DNA of 64,000 nt. Origin: Xanthobacteraceae bacterium (GTDB lineage: Bacteria > Pseudomonadota > Alphaproteobacteria > Rhizobiales > Xanthobacteraceae). Shown here piece after piece: positions 7,506-14,904 of this stretch (position 1 is its first letter; every line of letters starts with the position of its first letter). Both the position numbers and the translations under genes were made by a program. Where the stretch lies: positions 16,814 to 80,813 of the forward strand of contig JAIESR010000052.1 of assembly GCA_019745775.1 (NCBI GenBank), in the 5' to 3' direction. A model generated the notes under the pieces. That model was not told the DNA's origin and searched no databases. It worked only from the letters and a program-made list of their open reading frames with translations.

Positions 7506-8347
7506 CAGAACTTCTCCCCCTTGTCGATCCGGAATTTCTGGGTCGGATCGGTGATCGCGACCAGCCGCACGATGCAGCCGTCGCCGCGCTCCCAGTTCCA
7601 CGGGAAGAATGCGAAGGTGCAGCGCCGCCCGGTGACCTTGTCGATGTCGCCGCCGACATTCTCGATGCCGAGAATGCCGTTCTGGAACAGGATGCGATGC
7701 ACCGGCTCCCATTCCGGGAAGTCGTCCTTCCAGTCGCGGCCGCCGGACCACTTTTTGTACTCGTCGGCGAGATGCGGATGCAGCGGGCCGTTGCGCTGCG
7801 GGCCGATCGCGGTGGCGAGCGGATGATCGTTGGCCTGGGTGTCGTGGCCGACCACCTTCACCTTCTTCTCGACGAACCACTCGCCGGCCGACGACACGAA
7901 GCCGGGCGCGCGGCAGAAATAGTCCTCGCTGTCCTCGTAGAGCTTGTGCCAGCCGGTGTTGACGATCACCACGTCGCGCGGGCGCACGATCTTGCCGGCG
8001 GCCTTTTCGAGATCGTCATAGGTGATCTGCTCCCACTTCTTCTTCGGGATCGAGACCACGATGCCCGAGCCGAAGAAATGCGGCAGCGGCACCTCGTCGA
8101 TGAACGGCGTGCCCTGCACCACATGCGCGGGCGCGTCGATGTGCGTGGTGTTGTGCATCGAGGTGGTGATGCGTTGCGACAGCACGCCGGACTTGGCGTG
8201 GTAATGGATACGCTCGATCTTGACGTCCTCGAAATACGGCCAGTTCGGCGACTGGTAGCCGAAGCGATGGGACAGGTTATAGAACTCCAGCCCCATGCTG
8301 TTGTCGTCGTTCTCCTCGAACGCTACGCCACGGATTTTCTTGGCCAC
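7505..8347 (-). CDS. Cyclase family protein (kynurenine formamidase-like)
   Basis: The 280-residue protein has the metal-binding cyclase motif HNTTHIDAPAHV, the family's HxGTHxDxPxH variant, near residue 66. VKVVGHDTQAND follows near residue 170, and acidic and histidine residues follow through LATAIGPQRNGPLHPHL. The family includes kynurenine formamidase and isatin hydrolase, which open amide or lactam bonds using a divalent metal. It begins ATGGCCAAGAAAATC at 8345-8347 and is coupled to the cupin. A Bug receptor gene lies 46 bases upstream on the same strand. Hydrolysis of a cyclic amide or formamide is likely. The substrate is unknown. Confidence 0.88.
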   Translation of the reverse strand: MAKKIRGVAFEENDDNSMGLEFYNLSHRFGYQSPNWPYFEDVKIERIHYHAKSGVLSQRITTSMHNTTHIDAPAHVVQGTPFIDEVPLPHFFGSGIVVSIPKKKWEQITYDDLEKAAGKIVRPRDVVIVNTGWHKLYEDSEDYFCRAPGFVSSAGEWFVEKKVKVVGHDTQANDHPLATAIGPQRNGPLHPHLADEYKKWSGGRDWKDDFPEWEPVHRILFQNGILGIENVGGDIDKVTGRRCTFAFFPWNWERGDGCIVRLVAITDPTQKFRIDKGEKF

Positions 8348-8393
8348 GATCGTGCTCCTCTTGAACAGTATAGGTCGATGCCGGCGACGCGTC

Positions 8394-9377
8394 CTACTTC
8401 TCCGGCTTGTATTCTGCAGGCTTGGTGTTGGCGATCCTGATCAGCATCTCCGCCGCCTTGCGGTCGGCCTTCAGGAACTCGGCGAAGCCCGACGGCGTGG
8501 TCGGCGCCGACGCCACCGCCTGCTTGTCGAGGAACGCCTTGAACTTCGGCTCGCTGAACAGCTTTACGAACTCGCTGTTCAGCCGCTCGATGATCGGCGC
8601 CGGCGTGCCGCGCGGCGCAGCGAGCCCCCACCAGCCTTGGCCCGGGAAGCCGGGCAGCCCGGCCTCTTCAAGGGTCGGCACATCGGGCAGCACCGGCGAG
8701 CGCGCGGGCAGGCCGACGGCGAGCGCCTTCACCTTGCCGCCCTCAAGCAGGCCGGTGAAATTGCCGACGCCGAAGCGCGTCACCTGCACGTCGTTGGCGG
8801 CGAGCGCCTGCGCCGCCGGACCGCCGCCGCGATAGGGAATGCCGACGATCTTGGTGTTCCACTGGTTGTTCATCCATTTCAGGAACAGGTCCGGGAACGA
8901 GCCTTCGCCCAGCGTTGCATAGTTGAGCGCGGCGCCCGACTGCGCCTTCGCCTTGAGATCGGCGATGCTGTTCGCACCGAGCGCCGACGACGTGAACACG
9001 CCTTCGGTGAGGAAGAACAGCCGCGCGATCGGCGTGAAGTCGGTGTCCGGGTTGTACGGCAGCTTGGTGAACAAGAGCGGATTGTACGACATCGTCGAGT
9101 GATAGACGACGCAGATATTGTAGCCGTCCGGCGCTGCGCGGGCACAGGCCTGGCCGCCAAGGATGCCGGCGGCGCCACCCTGGTTCTCGATCACCAGCGC
9201 CTGCTTGAGTCGTGGCTGCAATTCGTTCGCCGCCGCGCGCATGATCACGTCGGTCACGCTGCCGGCGGCGATCGAGACGATCATCTTGATCGGCTTGTCG
9301 GGATAGGTCTGCGCGCTCGCGGGCGACGCGGCGACGGCGAACGCAGCGCAGATCCCTGCGCGCAGGATACCGGTCAT
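8394..9377 (-). CDS. Bug/TctC-type periplasmic solute-binding protein
   Basis: The 327-residue protein has a signal peptide ending near PASAQTYPDKPIKMIV, the standard Bug-family cleavage context. It shows the conserved sequence of the tripartite tricarboxylate transporter receptor family (ALVIENQGGAAGILGGQACA, then YKPE at the end). It starts at 9375-9377 with a strong RBS (GGGAGGAGTG). It should bind a small carboxylate in the periplasm. No TctA/TctB membrane genes are in the window, so it may use distant membrane partners or act in sensing. It lies between the cyclase and the Vgb-like gene and probably binds the substrate of this cluster. Confidence 0.9.
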   Translation of the reverse strand: MTGILRAGICAAFAVAASPASAQTYPDKPIKMIVSIAAGSVTDVIMRAAANELQPRLKQALVIENQGGAAGILGGQACARAAPDGYNICVVYHSTMSYNPLLFTKLPYNPDTDFTPIARLFFLTEGVFTSSALGANSIADLKAKAQSGAALNYATLGEGSFPDLFLKWMNNQWNTKIVGIPYRGGGPAAQALAANDVQVTRFGVGNFTGLLEGGKVKALAVGLPARSPVLPDVPTLEEAGLPGFPGQGWWGLAAPRGTPAPIIERLNSEFVKLFSEPKFKAFLDKQAVASAPTTPSGFAEFLKADRKAAEMLIRIANTKPAEYKPEK

Positions 9378-9411
9378 GACACTCCTCCCGCTTTTTGGTT
9401 CTCGAGCGACG

Positions 9412-10323
9412 TCAATTTACTCTCACTTCGCCGATCAGGCCGGCGTCCCATTGCGTGAAGAACAGGCGGCCGTCGGACATCGACGCGATGCAGCGCGCGC
9501 CGCTCGCCGGCGTGGGGATCGGAAATTCGCCGAGCACCTCGCCGCCGGGCGTCATGCAGCCGATCTTGTTGGCGGCATTCGCCGTATACCAGAGATTGTT
9601 GTCGCGCCCGACCGTGACGCCGCGCAGCGACGAATTCGGCGTCGGCACCGGATGCTCGGTGATCCGGCCGTCACGATCGATGCGGCCCAGCGCATTGGTG
9701 CTGGTCTCGACGAACCAGATCGAGCCGTCGGGATGCGTCACCATCGCCCGCGGCTGGCTGTCGCGGCTCGGGATCGGAAATTCGGTGACCTTGCCGTCGG
9801 TGGTGATGCGGCCGATGCGGTTGCCGGAGGCTTCGCTGAACCACAGCATGCCGTCGCGTACCATGATCGAGAGCGGCCGCGCGCCCGGCGAGATGCCGTC
9901 CTTGAACTCGGTGATTTGGCCTTGCGGCGTGATGCGGCCGATCTGGCTCACTTCGGTTTCGGAGAACCAGACATTGCCGTCGGGGCCGAGGATCATGCCG
10001 TCGGGTCCGGCCTTCGGCGTCGGCAGCGCGAATTCCGCGATCTCGCCTGACAGCGTGATGCGGCCGATCTTGTTGGCGCTCTTCTGCGCGAACCAGAGAT
10101 TGCCGTCGCCGCCGACGGTGATGCCGATCGGCGTCGCCTTCGGGTCGGACAATGCGAATTCGGTGAAGCTGCCATTGCCGGGATCGAGACGGCCGATCTT
10201 GCCGGTGCCGCTTTCGCAGAACCACAGGCAGCGATCCGGGCCTTCGACGCAGATGTACGGACCGCTTCCCGCGCTCGGGATGCGATGCTCGCGGATGCTG
10301 ACGTTCGGCGCAGACAATGGCAC
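9412..10323 (-). CDS. Vgb-like beta-propeller protein (streptogramin-lyase fold)
   Basis: The 303-residue protein has six to seven repeats of 'IGRIT..G.ITEF.LP' followed by 'GPDGNLWFSE', the signature of the virginiamycin B lyase / SMP-30-like propeller. The start is a GTG at 10321-10323 preceded by GGAGGGAGG; longer upstream frames lack similarity. The His residues expected in the Vgb active site (PHG-type motifs) are absent: blades read TPIGIT, GPDGMI, QPRAMV and SLRGVT. Antibiotic lyase activity is therefore doubtful. A lactonase or binding role in this catabolic operon is more likely. It is the first gene after the IclR gene on this strand. Confidence 0.8.
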   Translation of the reverse strand: MPLSAPNVSIREHRIPSAGSGPYICVEGPDRCLWFCESGTGKIGRLDPGNGSFTEFALSDPKATPIGITVGGDGNLWFAQKSANKIGRITLSGEIAEFALPTPKAGPDGMILGPDGNVWFSETEVSQIGRITPQGQITEFKDGISPGARPLSIMVRDGMLWFSEASGNRIGRITTDGKVTEFPIPSRDSQPRAMVTHPDGSIWFVETSTNALGRIDRDGRITEHPVPTPNSSLRGVTVGRDNNLWYTANAANKIGCMTPGGEVLGEFPIPTPASGARCIASMSDGRLFFTQWDAGLIGEVRVN

Positions 10324-10366
10324 TGGCCTCCCTCCCCGATCCGCGCGTCTTTTTGTCGTCGCGAAT

Positions 10367-10389
10367 GATGTACCACCATGCGGTACATC
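10367..10389. promoter_or_regulatory. Inverted repeat GATGTACC-N7-GGTACATC, candidate IclR operator
   Basis: A perfect 8-bp inverted repeat with a 7-bp spacer lies 44 bases upstream of the Vgb-like gene, between it and the 3' end of the IclR gene. The GGTACA core recurs twice in the iclR/amidohydrolase divergent promoter. This is a plausible IclR-type operator for the minus-strand operon. Confidence 0.5.
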
Positions 10390-10423
10390 TGCTCCACTAT
10401 GCGAGCACAAGCCGCCGGCTACG

Positions 10424-11188
10424 TCAATCGCACCGCGCGCCCAACTGCTCGGCCAAGGCGCGCTTGGCGGCGAGCAGGCTCCTGGCGATGCGCGCCTGCT
10501 GCACGGCGAAACGCTGCACCGGGACTGGCACCGAGATGGCGACGTGATTGCCGACGAAATCGGTCATCACGATACCGGCGGCACAGATGCCCAGTGTGTG
10601 CTCCTCGCGGTCCAGCGCAACGCCCGACTTCCGCGCCACGTCGAGGTCCTTGATGAGATCCTTGAGCCTGGTCAGCGTGTTGGGCGTGCGCTGCTCGTAG
10701 CTCTTGCCGATCAGCCGCGCGACCTCGTCGTCGGGAAGCGCGGCGAGATAGGCCTTGCCGTTGGCGGTGCAATGCAGCGGGAACGCCTCGCCCACCGCCG
10801 ATACCGTGCGCAGGCGCTGCGGCCCGATCACCTGGTCGACGAACACGAGGTGGTCGTTGCGGATGGTCGCGAGATCGACGGTCTCGTTCAGCTCCTGCGA
10901 CAGCTTCACCAGGAACGGCCGCGCCGCCGATACGAAGTCGGCGCCGACCGACATCGCCAGCCGCTGGATCGTCGGCCCGAGCCGCACGCGCCCGTTCGGC
11001 GACGCCGCGATCACGAATTTCTCCGCTTCGAGCGCCGCGACAATCCGCTGCACCGTCGAGCGCGCCAGTCCGACGCGCTGCGCAATCTGGCCGAGGCTCA
11101 GTCCCGACGCCTGGTTTTCCAGCGCGCGCATTATCGTCGCCGCGCGTGCGATCACCTGAATCTGGTTCTTGCCGTTCGCCATGGCCAT
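10424..11188 (-). CDS. IclR family transcriptional regulator
   Basis: The 254-residue protein has an N-terminal winged helix-turn-helix (GLSLGQIAQRVGLARSTVQR, about residues 29-48) and a C-terminal IclR effector-binding domain (QVIGPQRLRTVSAVGEAFPL, about 118-137, then HCTANGKAYLAALP). IclR proteins control aromatic and acid catabolism and bind small carboxylates. It is divergent from the amidohydrolase operon and sits at the head of the minus-strand operon, so it probably controls both. The start is MAMANGKNQIQV at 11186-11188; an ATG two codons later is possible. Repeated GGTACA elements on both sides are candidate binding sites. Confidence 0.93.
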   Translation of the reverse strand: MAMANGKNQIQVIARAATIMRALENQASGLSLGQIAQRVGLARSTVQRIVAALEAEKFVIAASPNGRVRLGPTIQRLAMSVGADFVSAARPFLVKLSQELNETVDLATIRNDHLVFVDQVIGPQRLRTVSAVGEAFPLHCTANGKAYLAALPDDEVARLIGKSYEQRTPNTLTRLKDLIKDLDVARKSGVALDREEHTLGICAAGIVMTDFVGNHVAISVPVPVQRFAVQQARIARSLLAAKRALAEQLGARCD

Positions 11189-11209
11189 CAGCTACCTGTT
11201 TCGCACTCT

Positions 11210-11236
11210 GGTACACCCTGACCAAACTACGGTACA
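11210..11236. promoter_or_regulatory. Two GGTACA elements in iclR-amidohydrolase divergent promoter
   Basis: GGTACA occurs at 11210-11215 and 11231-11236, 21 bp apart (two helical turns) on the same DNA face. They lie between the divergent IclR and amidohydrolase genes and match the half-site of the palindrome at 10367-10389. Confidence 0.4.
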
Positions 11237-11258
11237 AGGGGCCGCGAGGGAGGAATGC

Positions 11259-12227
11259 ATGGTTGCGAAGATCGCGCTCGAGGAGCACTTCCTCTGCCCC
11301 GGCTTCGAAGATTACTGGCAAGCCACCGTCAGCGACGTCGATCCGAAAATTCTGGCGCAGGTGGTCGCGCGGCTCTCAGACTTCGGCGAGCTGCGCCTCA
11401 AGTCCATGGACGGCGCCGGTATCGATCGCGCGGTGCTCTCGATCGCGGGTCCGGGCGTGCAGGCCGAGCGCGACGCCGCCGCCGCCGTCAAGGTCGCGCG
11501 CGCCGGCAACGATTTCCTCGCCCGCGAAGTGCAAAAGCGCCCGGATCGCTACTCCGGCTTCGGTCACCTGCCGATGCAGGACGCCAAAGCTGCGGCCGAC
11601 GAGCTCGAACGCTGCATGAAGGAACTGAAGTTCGCCGGCTGCATGATCAACGGCCACACCAACGGGCAGTATCTCGACCATCCATCGCTGGCGCCGTTCT
11701 GGGAGCGGGCCGACGCGTTCGGCGCGATCATCTACATCCACCCGACCGACCCGGTGGCGCCCTCGCCCGCGCTCGACGGCCACAAGGGCTTGCGGCGCGC
11801 AACATGGGAATGGACGTTCGAGACCGGCTCGCATGCGCTGCGGCTGGTGTTCGGCGGCGTGTTCGACCGCTATCCGCGCGCGCGCATCGCGCTCGGCCAC
11901 ATGGGCGAGACGCTGCCCTACCTCCTCTGGCGCTTCGACAGCCGCGCCAAGCTCTACGGCATCAAGCTCGCCAAGGCGCCGTCGGACTACATCAAGGACA
12001 ACATCCTGGTGACGACCTCGGGCATGTGCTCGGCCGAACCGCTCAATTGCGCGATCGCCGCGCTCGGGCACGACAAGATCATGTTCGCCGCCGACTATCC
12101 GTTCGAGCAGGCGGAGGAAGCCGGCCACTGGATGGACAATGTCGCGCTCGACGATAAGGTGCGCGCCGACATCGCCCACGCCAACGCCGAAAAGCACTTC
12201 AAACTGGCAAGGACCAAAGCCTCATGA
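11259..12227 (+). CDS. Amidohydrolase family protein
   Basis: This 322-residue amidohydrolase-2 family TIM barrel starts MVAKIALEEHFLCPGF after GAGGGAGGAATGC. The EEHF motif at the N-terminus is typical of the gamma-resorcylate/2,3-dihydroxybenzoate decarboxylase branch. Other metal-site regions are AIIYIHPTDPV (His near 163), IALGHMGETLPYL (His near 211) and IMFAADYPFEQAE (Asp near 277). The family performs zinc- or manganese-dependent non-oxidative decarboxylation of hydroxybenzoates or related hydrolysis. Its stop overlaps the start of the M24 gene by four bases (ATGA). It heads the plus-strand arm of the IclR cluster. Confidence 0.88.
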   Translation: MVAKIALEEHFLCPGFEDYWQATVSDVDPKILAQVVARLSDFGELRLKSMDGAGIDRAVLSIAGPGVQAERDAAAAVKVARAGNDFLAREVQKRPDRYSGFGHLPMQDAKAAADELERCMKELKFAGCMINGHTNGQYLDHPSLAPFWERADAFGAIIYIHPTDPVAPSPALDGHKGLRRATWEWTFETGSHALRLVFGGVFDRYPRARIALGHMGETLPYLLWRFDSRAKLYGIKLAKAPSDYIKDNILVTTSGMCSAEPLNCAIAALGHDKIMFAADYPFEQAEEAGHWMDNVALDDKVRADIAHANAEKHFKLARTKAS

Positions 12228-13423
12228 GCGGCCCCAACGACCGGATCACCACCGCCATTTCGACCCAGGAGCTCGAGCGCCGCTGGGCGGCCGCGCGCCA
12301 GGAGATGCGCGAGCGCGGCATCGACGCCCTGGTGATGCAGAACAACGCCGACTGGCTTGGCGGTTATGTGAAGTGGTTCACCGACATCCCGGCGACCAAC
12401 GACTATCCCAAGACCGTGGTGTTCCACGCCAACGGTCCCATGACCATGGTCGAGATGGGCGGCTTCAACACCGTGCGCAATCTCAAAGGCGCCGACCCGG
12501 TGCACCGCGGCGTCGGCGAGCTGATCGGCTCGCCCTCGTTCATGGCGGTGAACTACACCGATCCTTTCCACGCCAATTGCATCCTCCCCGACCTGAAGAA
12601 GCGCGGCTACGGCACGATCGGCCTGGTCGGTCCGGGCAGCATGCCGCATGCCTTCGTCACGCGGCTGAAGGACGGGCTTTCGGGCACGACAAAGCTCGTG
12701 GACGCAACCGAGTTCGTCGATCGCCTCAAGGCGATCAAGAGCGCGGAAGAGATCGTCCTGATCAAGAAGTGCTGCGAGATGCAGGACGCGATCTTCGCCA
12801 AAGTCGCCGCCAACATCAAACCCGGCATGCGCGACATCGACGTCACCGCGCTGGCTGAATATACGGGGCGGCTGCTCGGCAGCGAGCAAGGCATCTTCCT
12901 CGGCTCGTCGGCGCCGGTCGGCCAGCCCGCGCGCTTCGCGCCCCGACACTTCCAGGGCCGCACCCTGCAGAAGGGCGACCACCTCGTGCTGCTGATCGAG
13001 AACAACGGCCCCGGCGGCTACTACGCCGAGATTTCCCGCACGCTGGTGCTCGGCAAGGCTTCGAACGAGCTGACCGACGGCTTCCATGCGATGAAGGAAG
13101 CGCAGGACTACACGCTCTCGCTGATGAAACCCGGCGCGGCGCCGCGCGACATCGCCAATGCGCACGACGACTACATGAAGAAGCGCGGCTTCGAGATCGA
13201 GATCCGGCTCTACGCCCACAGCCAGGGCTACGACATGGTCGAGCGGCCGATGCTGCGCGCCGACGAGACCATGCCGCTCGAGGAGAACATGCACTTCGCC
13301 GTGCACCCCGGCTTCAATACGTCGTCGATGTGGATCACGATCTGCGACAACTACATGGTCGAGGCGAAGGGCGTGAGCGACTGCCTGCACAAGACCGAAA
13401 AGAAGATTTTCGAGATCAACTAA
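12224..13423 (+). CDS. M24 (creatinase/aminopeptidase-fold) protein with altered metal ligands
   Basis: This 399-residue pita-bread fold protein has an N-terminal creatinase-like domain (RQEMRERGIDALVMQNNADW) and a C-terminal M24 domain from about residue 170. Aligned by eye to methionine aminopeptidase, the five metal ligands read Glu (LLIEN, for Asp), Glu (YAEISRT, for Asp), His (YAHSQGYD), His (FAVHPG, for Glu) and Glu (MVEAKG). Two to three are substituted, so a metal-independent creatinase or ectoine-hydrolase-like C-N hydrolase is more likely than a peptidase. The ATG overlaps the upstream amidohydrolase stop, which shows coupling. Confidence 0.82.
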   Translation: MSGPNDRITTAISTQELERRWAAARQEMRERGIDALVMQNNADWLGGYVKWFTDIPATNDYPKTVVFHANGPMTMVEMGGFNTVRNLKGADPVHRGVGELIGSPSFMAVNYTDPFHANCILPDLKKRGYGTIGLVGPGSMPHAFVTRLKDGLSGTTKLVDATEFVDRLKAIKSAEEIVLIKKCCEMQDAIFAKVAANIKPGMRDIDVTALAEYTGRLLGSEQGIFLGSSAPVGQPARFAPRHFQGRTLQKGDHLVLLIENNGPGGYYAEISRTLVLGKASNELTDGFHAMKEAQDYTLSLMKPGAAPRDIANAHDDYMKKRGFEIEIRLYAHSQGYDMVERPMLRADETMPLEENMHFAVHPGFNTSSMWITICDNYMVEAKGVSDCLHKTEKKIFEIN

Positions 13424-13428
13424 CGGAC

Positions 13429-13530
13429 CTCTCTCGGCCTCATGGTGAGGAGGTGCGAAGCACCGTCTCGAACCATGGGGCCGCCCCATCCTTCGAGACG
13501 CGCCTACGGCGCTCCTCAGGATGAGGCGGA
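13429..13530. repeat. Intergenic palindromic repeat, family A copy 2
   Basis: This copy is near-identical, in inverted orientation, to the element at 136-243, with arms CTCATGGTGAGGAG, GTCTCGAACCATGGGGC and CCATCCTTCGAGACG. It fills the gap between the M24 gene and the D-2-hydroxyacid dehydrogenase gene and ends about 30 bases before the latter's start. Confidence 0.85.
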
Positions 13531-13559
13531 GGACCGGCGGAAGTGAAGGTGGTCATCCC

Positions 13560-14513
13560 ATGCCGCGCCTGCTCATCCTGCTCACGCTTCCCGGCAACGT
13601 CCGCGAGTACTACGCGGCGCGGCTGAAGAACCGCTTCCCCGAGCTCGAGATCGACGTCGCCGATCACTTCTCGAAGGCGACCCCGCTTGCCCCGAATGCC
13701 GATATCCTGCTCACCTTCGGCCCGATGATGCGCGACGAGGTGTTCGCCAACGCGCCCAAGCTGAAATGGGTGCAGGCGCTCGGCACCGGCGTCGACGGCG
13801 TGATCGACCAGCCCTCGCTCGGCAAGCACGTCACCGTTACCAACATCCGCGGCATCCACGGCGCACCGGTGTCGGAAGCGGCGATCATGGGGATGCTGGC
13901 ACTGTCGCGCGACCTGCCGCGCTCGGTGCGCTCGCAAGATCAGAACAGCTGGACGCGCTGGCCGCCGCGTCTGCTCGACAACAAGACCGTCGGCATCTAC
14001 GGCGTCGGCCTGATCGCCGAGGCGCTGGCGCCGCGCTGCAAGGCGTTCGGCATGACGGTCTGGGGCTACTCGTCGACCACCCGCGAGGTGCGCGGCTTCG
14101 ATAAGATGCTGCTACGCCAGGACCTGATCGCGACCGCGAAGGACCTCGACTATCTCGTGCTGCTCGTCCCCTATTCGGAAGAGACGCGGCATTCGATCGG
14201 CGCGGACGCATTTGCGGCAATGAAGCCGTCGGCCTATTTCATCAACCTCGCACGCGGCGGGGTCGTCGACGAGGACGCGATGATGGAGGCACTCAACGCC
14301 GGCAAGATTGCGGGCGCGGCGCTGGACGTGTTCCAGACCGAGCCGCTGCCAAGCGATCACCCGCTGTGGTCGATGAAGAACGTCATCATCACGCCTCACC
14401 TCGGCGGCTTCTGCGACGTCTATGCCGACCTGGCGCTGGTGACGGTCGAGCACAATATGGAGTGCTTCCTGCGCGGCGATATCGACGGCATGCGGGACCT
14501 GATACGCAAATAG
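13560..14513 (+). CDS. D-2-hydroxyacid dehydrogenase family protein
   Basis: The 317-residue NAD-dependent dehydrogenase has a flavodoxin-like substrate domain and a central Rossmann domain (TVGIYGVGLIAEALAPRC, a GxGxxA variant of GxGxxG). It has the catalytic Arg in INLARGGVVDEDAM, Glu in FQTEPLPSDHPLW and His in VIITPHLGGF. It should interconvert 2-hydroxy and 2-keto acids. The ATG at 13560 is preceded by GAAGGTGG; an in-frame ATG at 13521 lies within the repeat and is unlikely. It lies downstream of the amidohydrolase-M24 pair, separated by a repeat, so it may be in the same transcription unit. Confidence 0.9.
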   Translation: MPRLLILLTLPGNVREYYAARLKNRFPELEIDVADHFSKATPLAPNADILLTFGPMMRDEVFANAPKLKWVQALGTGVDGVIDQPSLGKHVTVTNIRGIHGAPVSEAAIMGMLALSRDLPRSVRSQDQNSWTRWPPRLLDNKTVGIYGVGLIAEALAPRCKAFGMTVWGYSSTTREVRGFDKMLLRQDLIATAKDLDYLVLLVPYSEETRHSIGADAFAAMKPSAYFINLARGGVVDEDAMMEALNAGKIAGAALDVFQTEPLPSDHPLWSMKNVIITPHLGGFCDVYADLALVTVEHNMECFLRGDIDGMRDLIRK

Positions 14514-14529
14514 CGGGAGCGAGTGCCCC

Positions 14530-14808
14530 GTGGCGAAGAAAGCGGCCAAGAAGCGGACCAAGCGCGCGAAGGCGCCAGCGAAGCAGCCGACGCTGGATCA
14601 GCTGTTCGAGACCGCGTTCCCTCCAGTCGAGAGTGCGGCCGTCGGTGATGCCTCGCTGCACGACCTGTTCCAGCAGCAGACCATGGAGATGCTCGATCGC
14701 TCCGACCTCAGCGAGGAGCAGAAGCAAAGCATCCTGGTCGCGATGAACTGCCCGTGCTGTGGCGGCTCGGGGCTCTCGTTCACGATGAAGCTGAAGCGGG
14801 AGTCGTAG
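14530..14808 (+). CDS. Small protein with CPCCGGSG zinc-like motif
   Basis: The 92-residue protein has a basic Lys/Arg-rich N-terminus (MAKKAAKKRTKRAKAPAKQP) and a middle helix-rich part (LHDLFQQQTMEMLDRSDLSE). It ends with NCPCCGGSGLSFTMKL, a compact Cys cluster that could bind zinc. It starts with GTG, 16 bases after the dehydrogenase stop. No family is recognised. The basic tail and Cys knuckle suggest nucleic-acid or protein binding, but that is speculation. Confidence 0.6.
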   Translation: MAKKAAKKRTKRAKAPAKQPTLDQLFETAFPPVESAAVGDASLHDLFQQQTMEMLDRSDLSEEQKQSILVAMNCPCCGGSGLSFTMKLKRES

Positions 14809-14901
14809 GGTGGGCAAAGGCGCGTCTTCGCGCCGTGCCCACCATCCGGCAACGCACTCTGATGAACCATGGTGGGCACGCTTCGCTTTGCCCACCCTAC
14901 G
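14805..14901. repeat. GTAGGGTGGGCAAAG inverted repeat, family C copy 1
   Basis: The outer arms GTAGGGTGGGCAAAG and CTTTGCCCACCCTAC are perfect inverted copies, with inner GTGCCCACCAT/ATGGTGGGCAC arms. It lies between the convergent small-protein and hyuA genes, where its hairpin could end both transcripts. The same element recurs at 21343-21494. Confidence 0.85.
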
Positions 14902-14904
14902 GAT

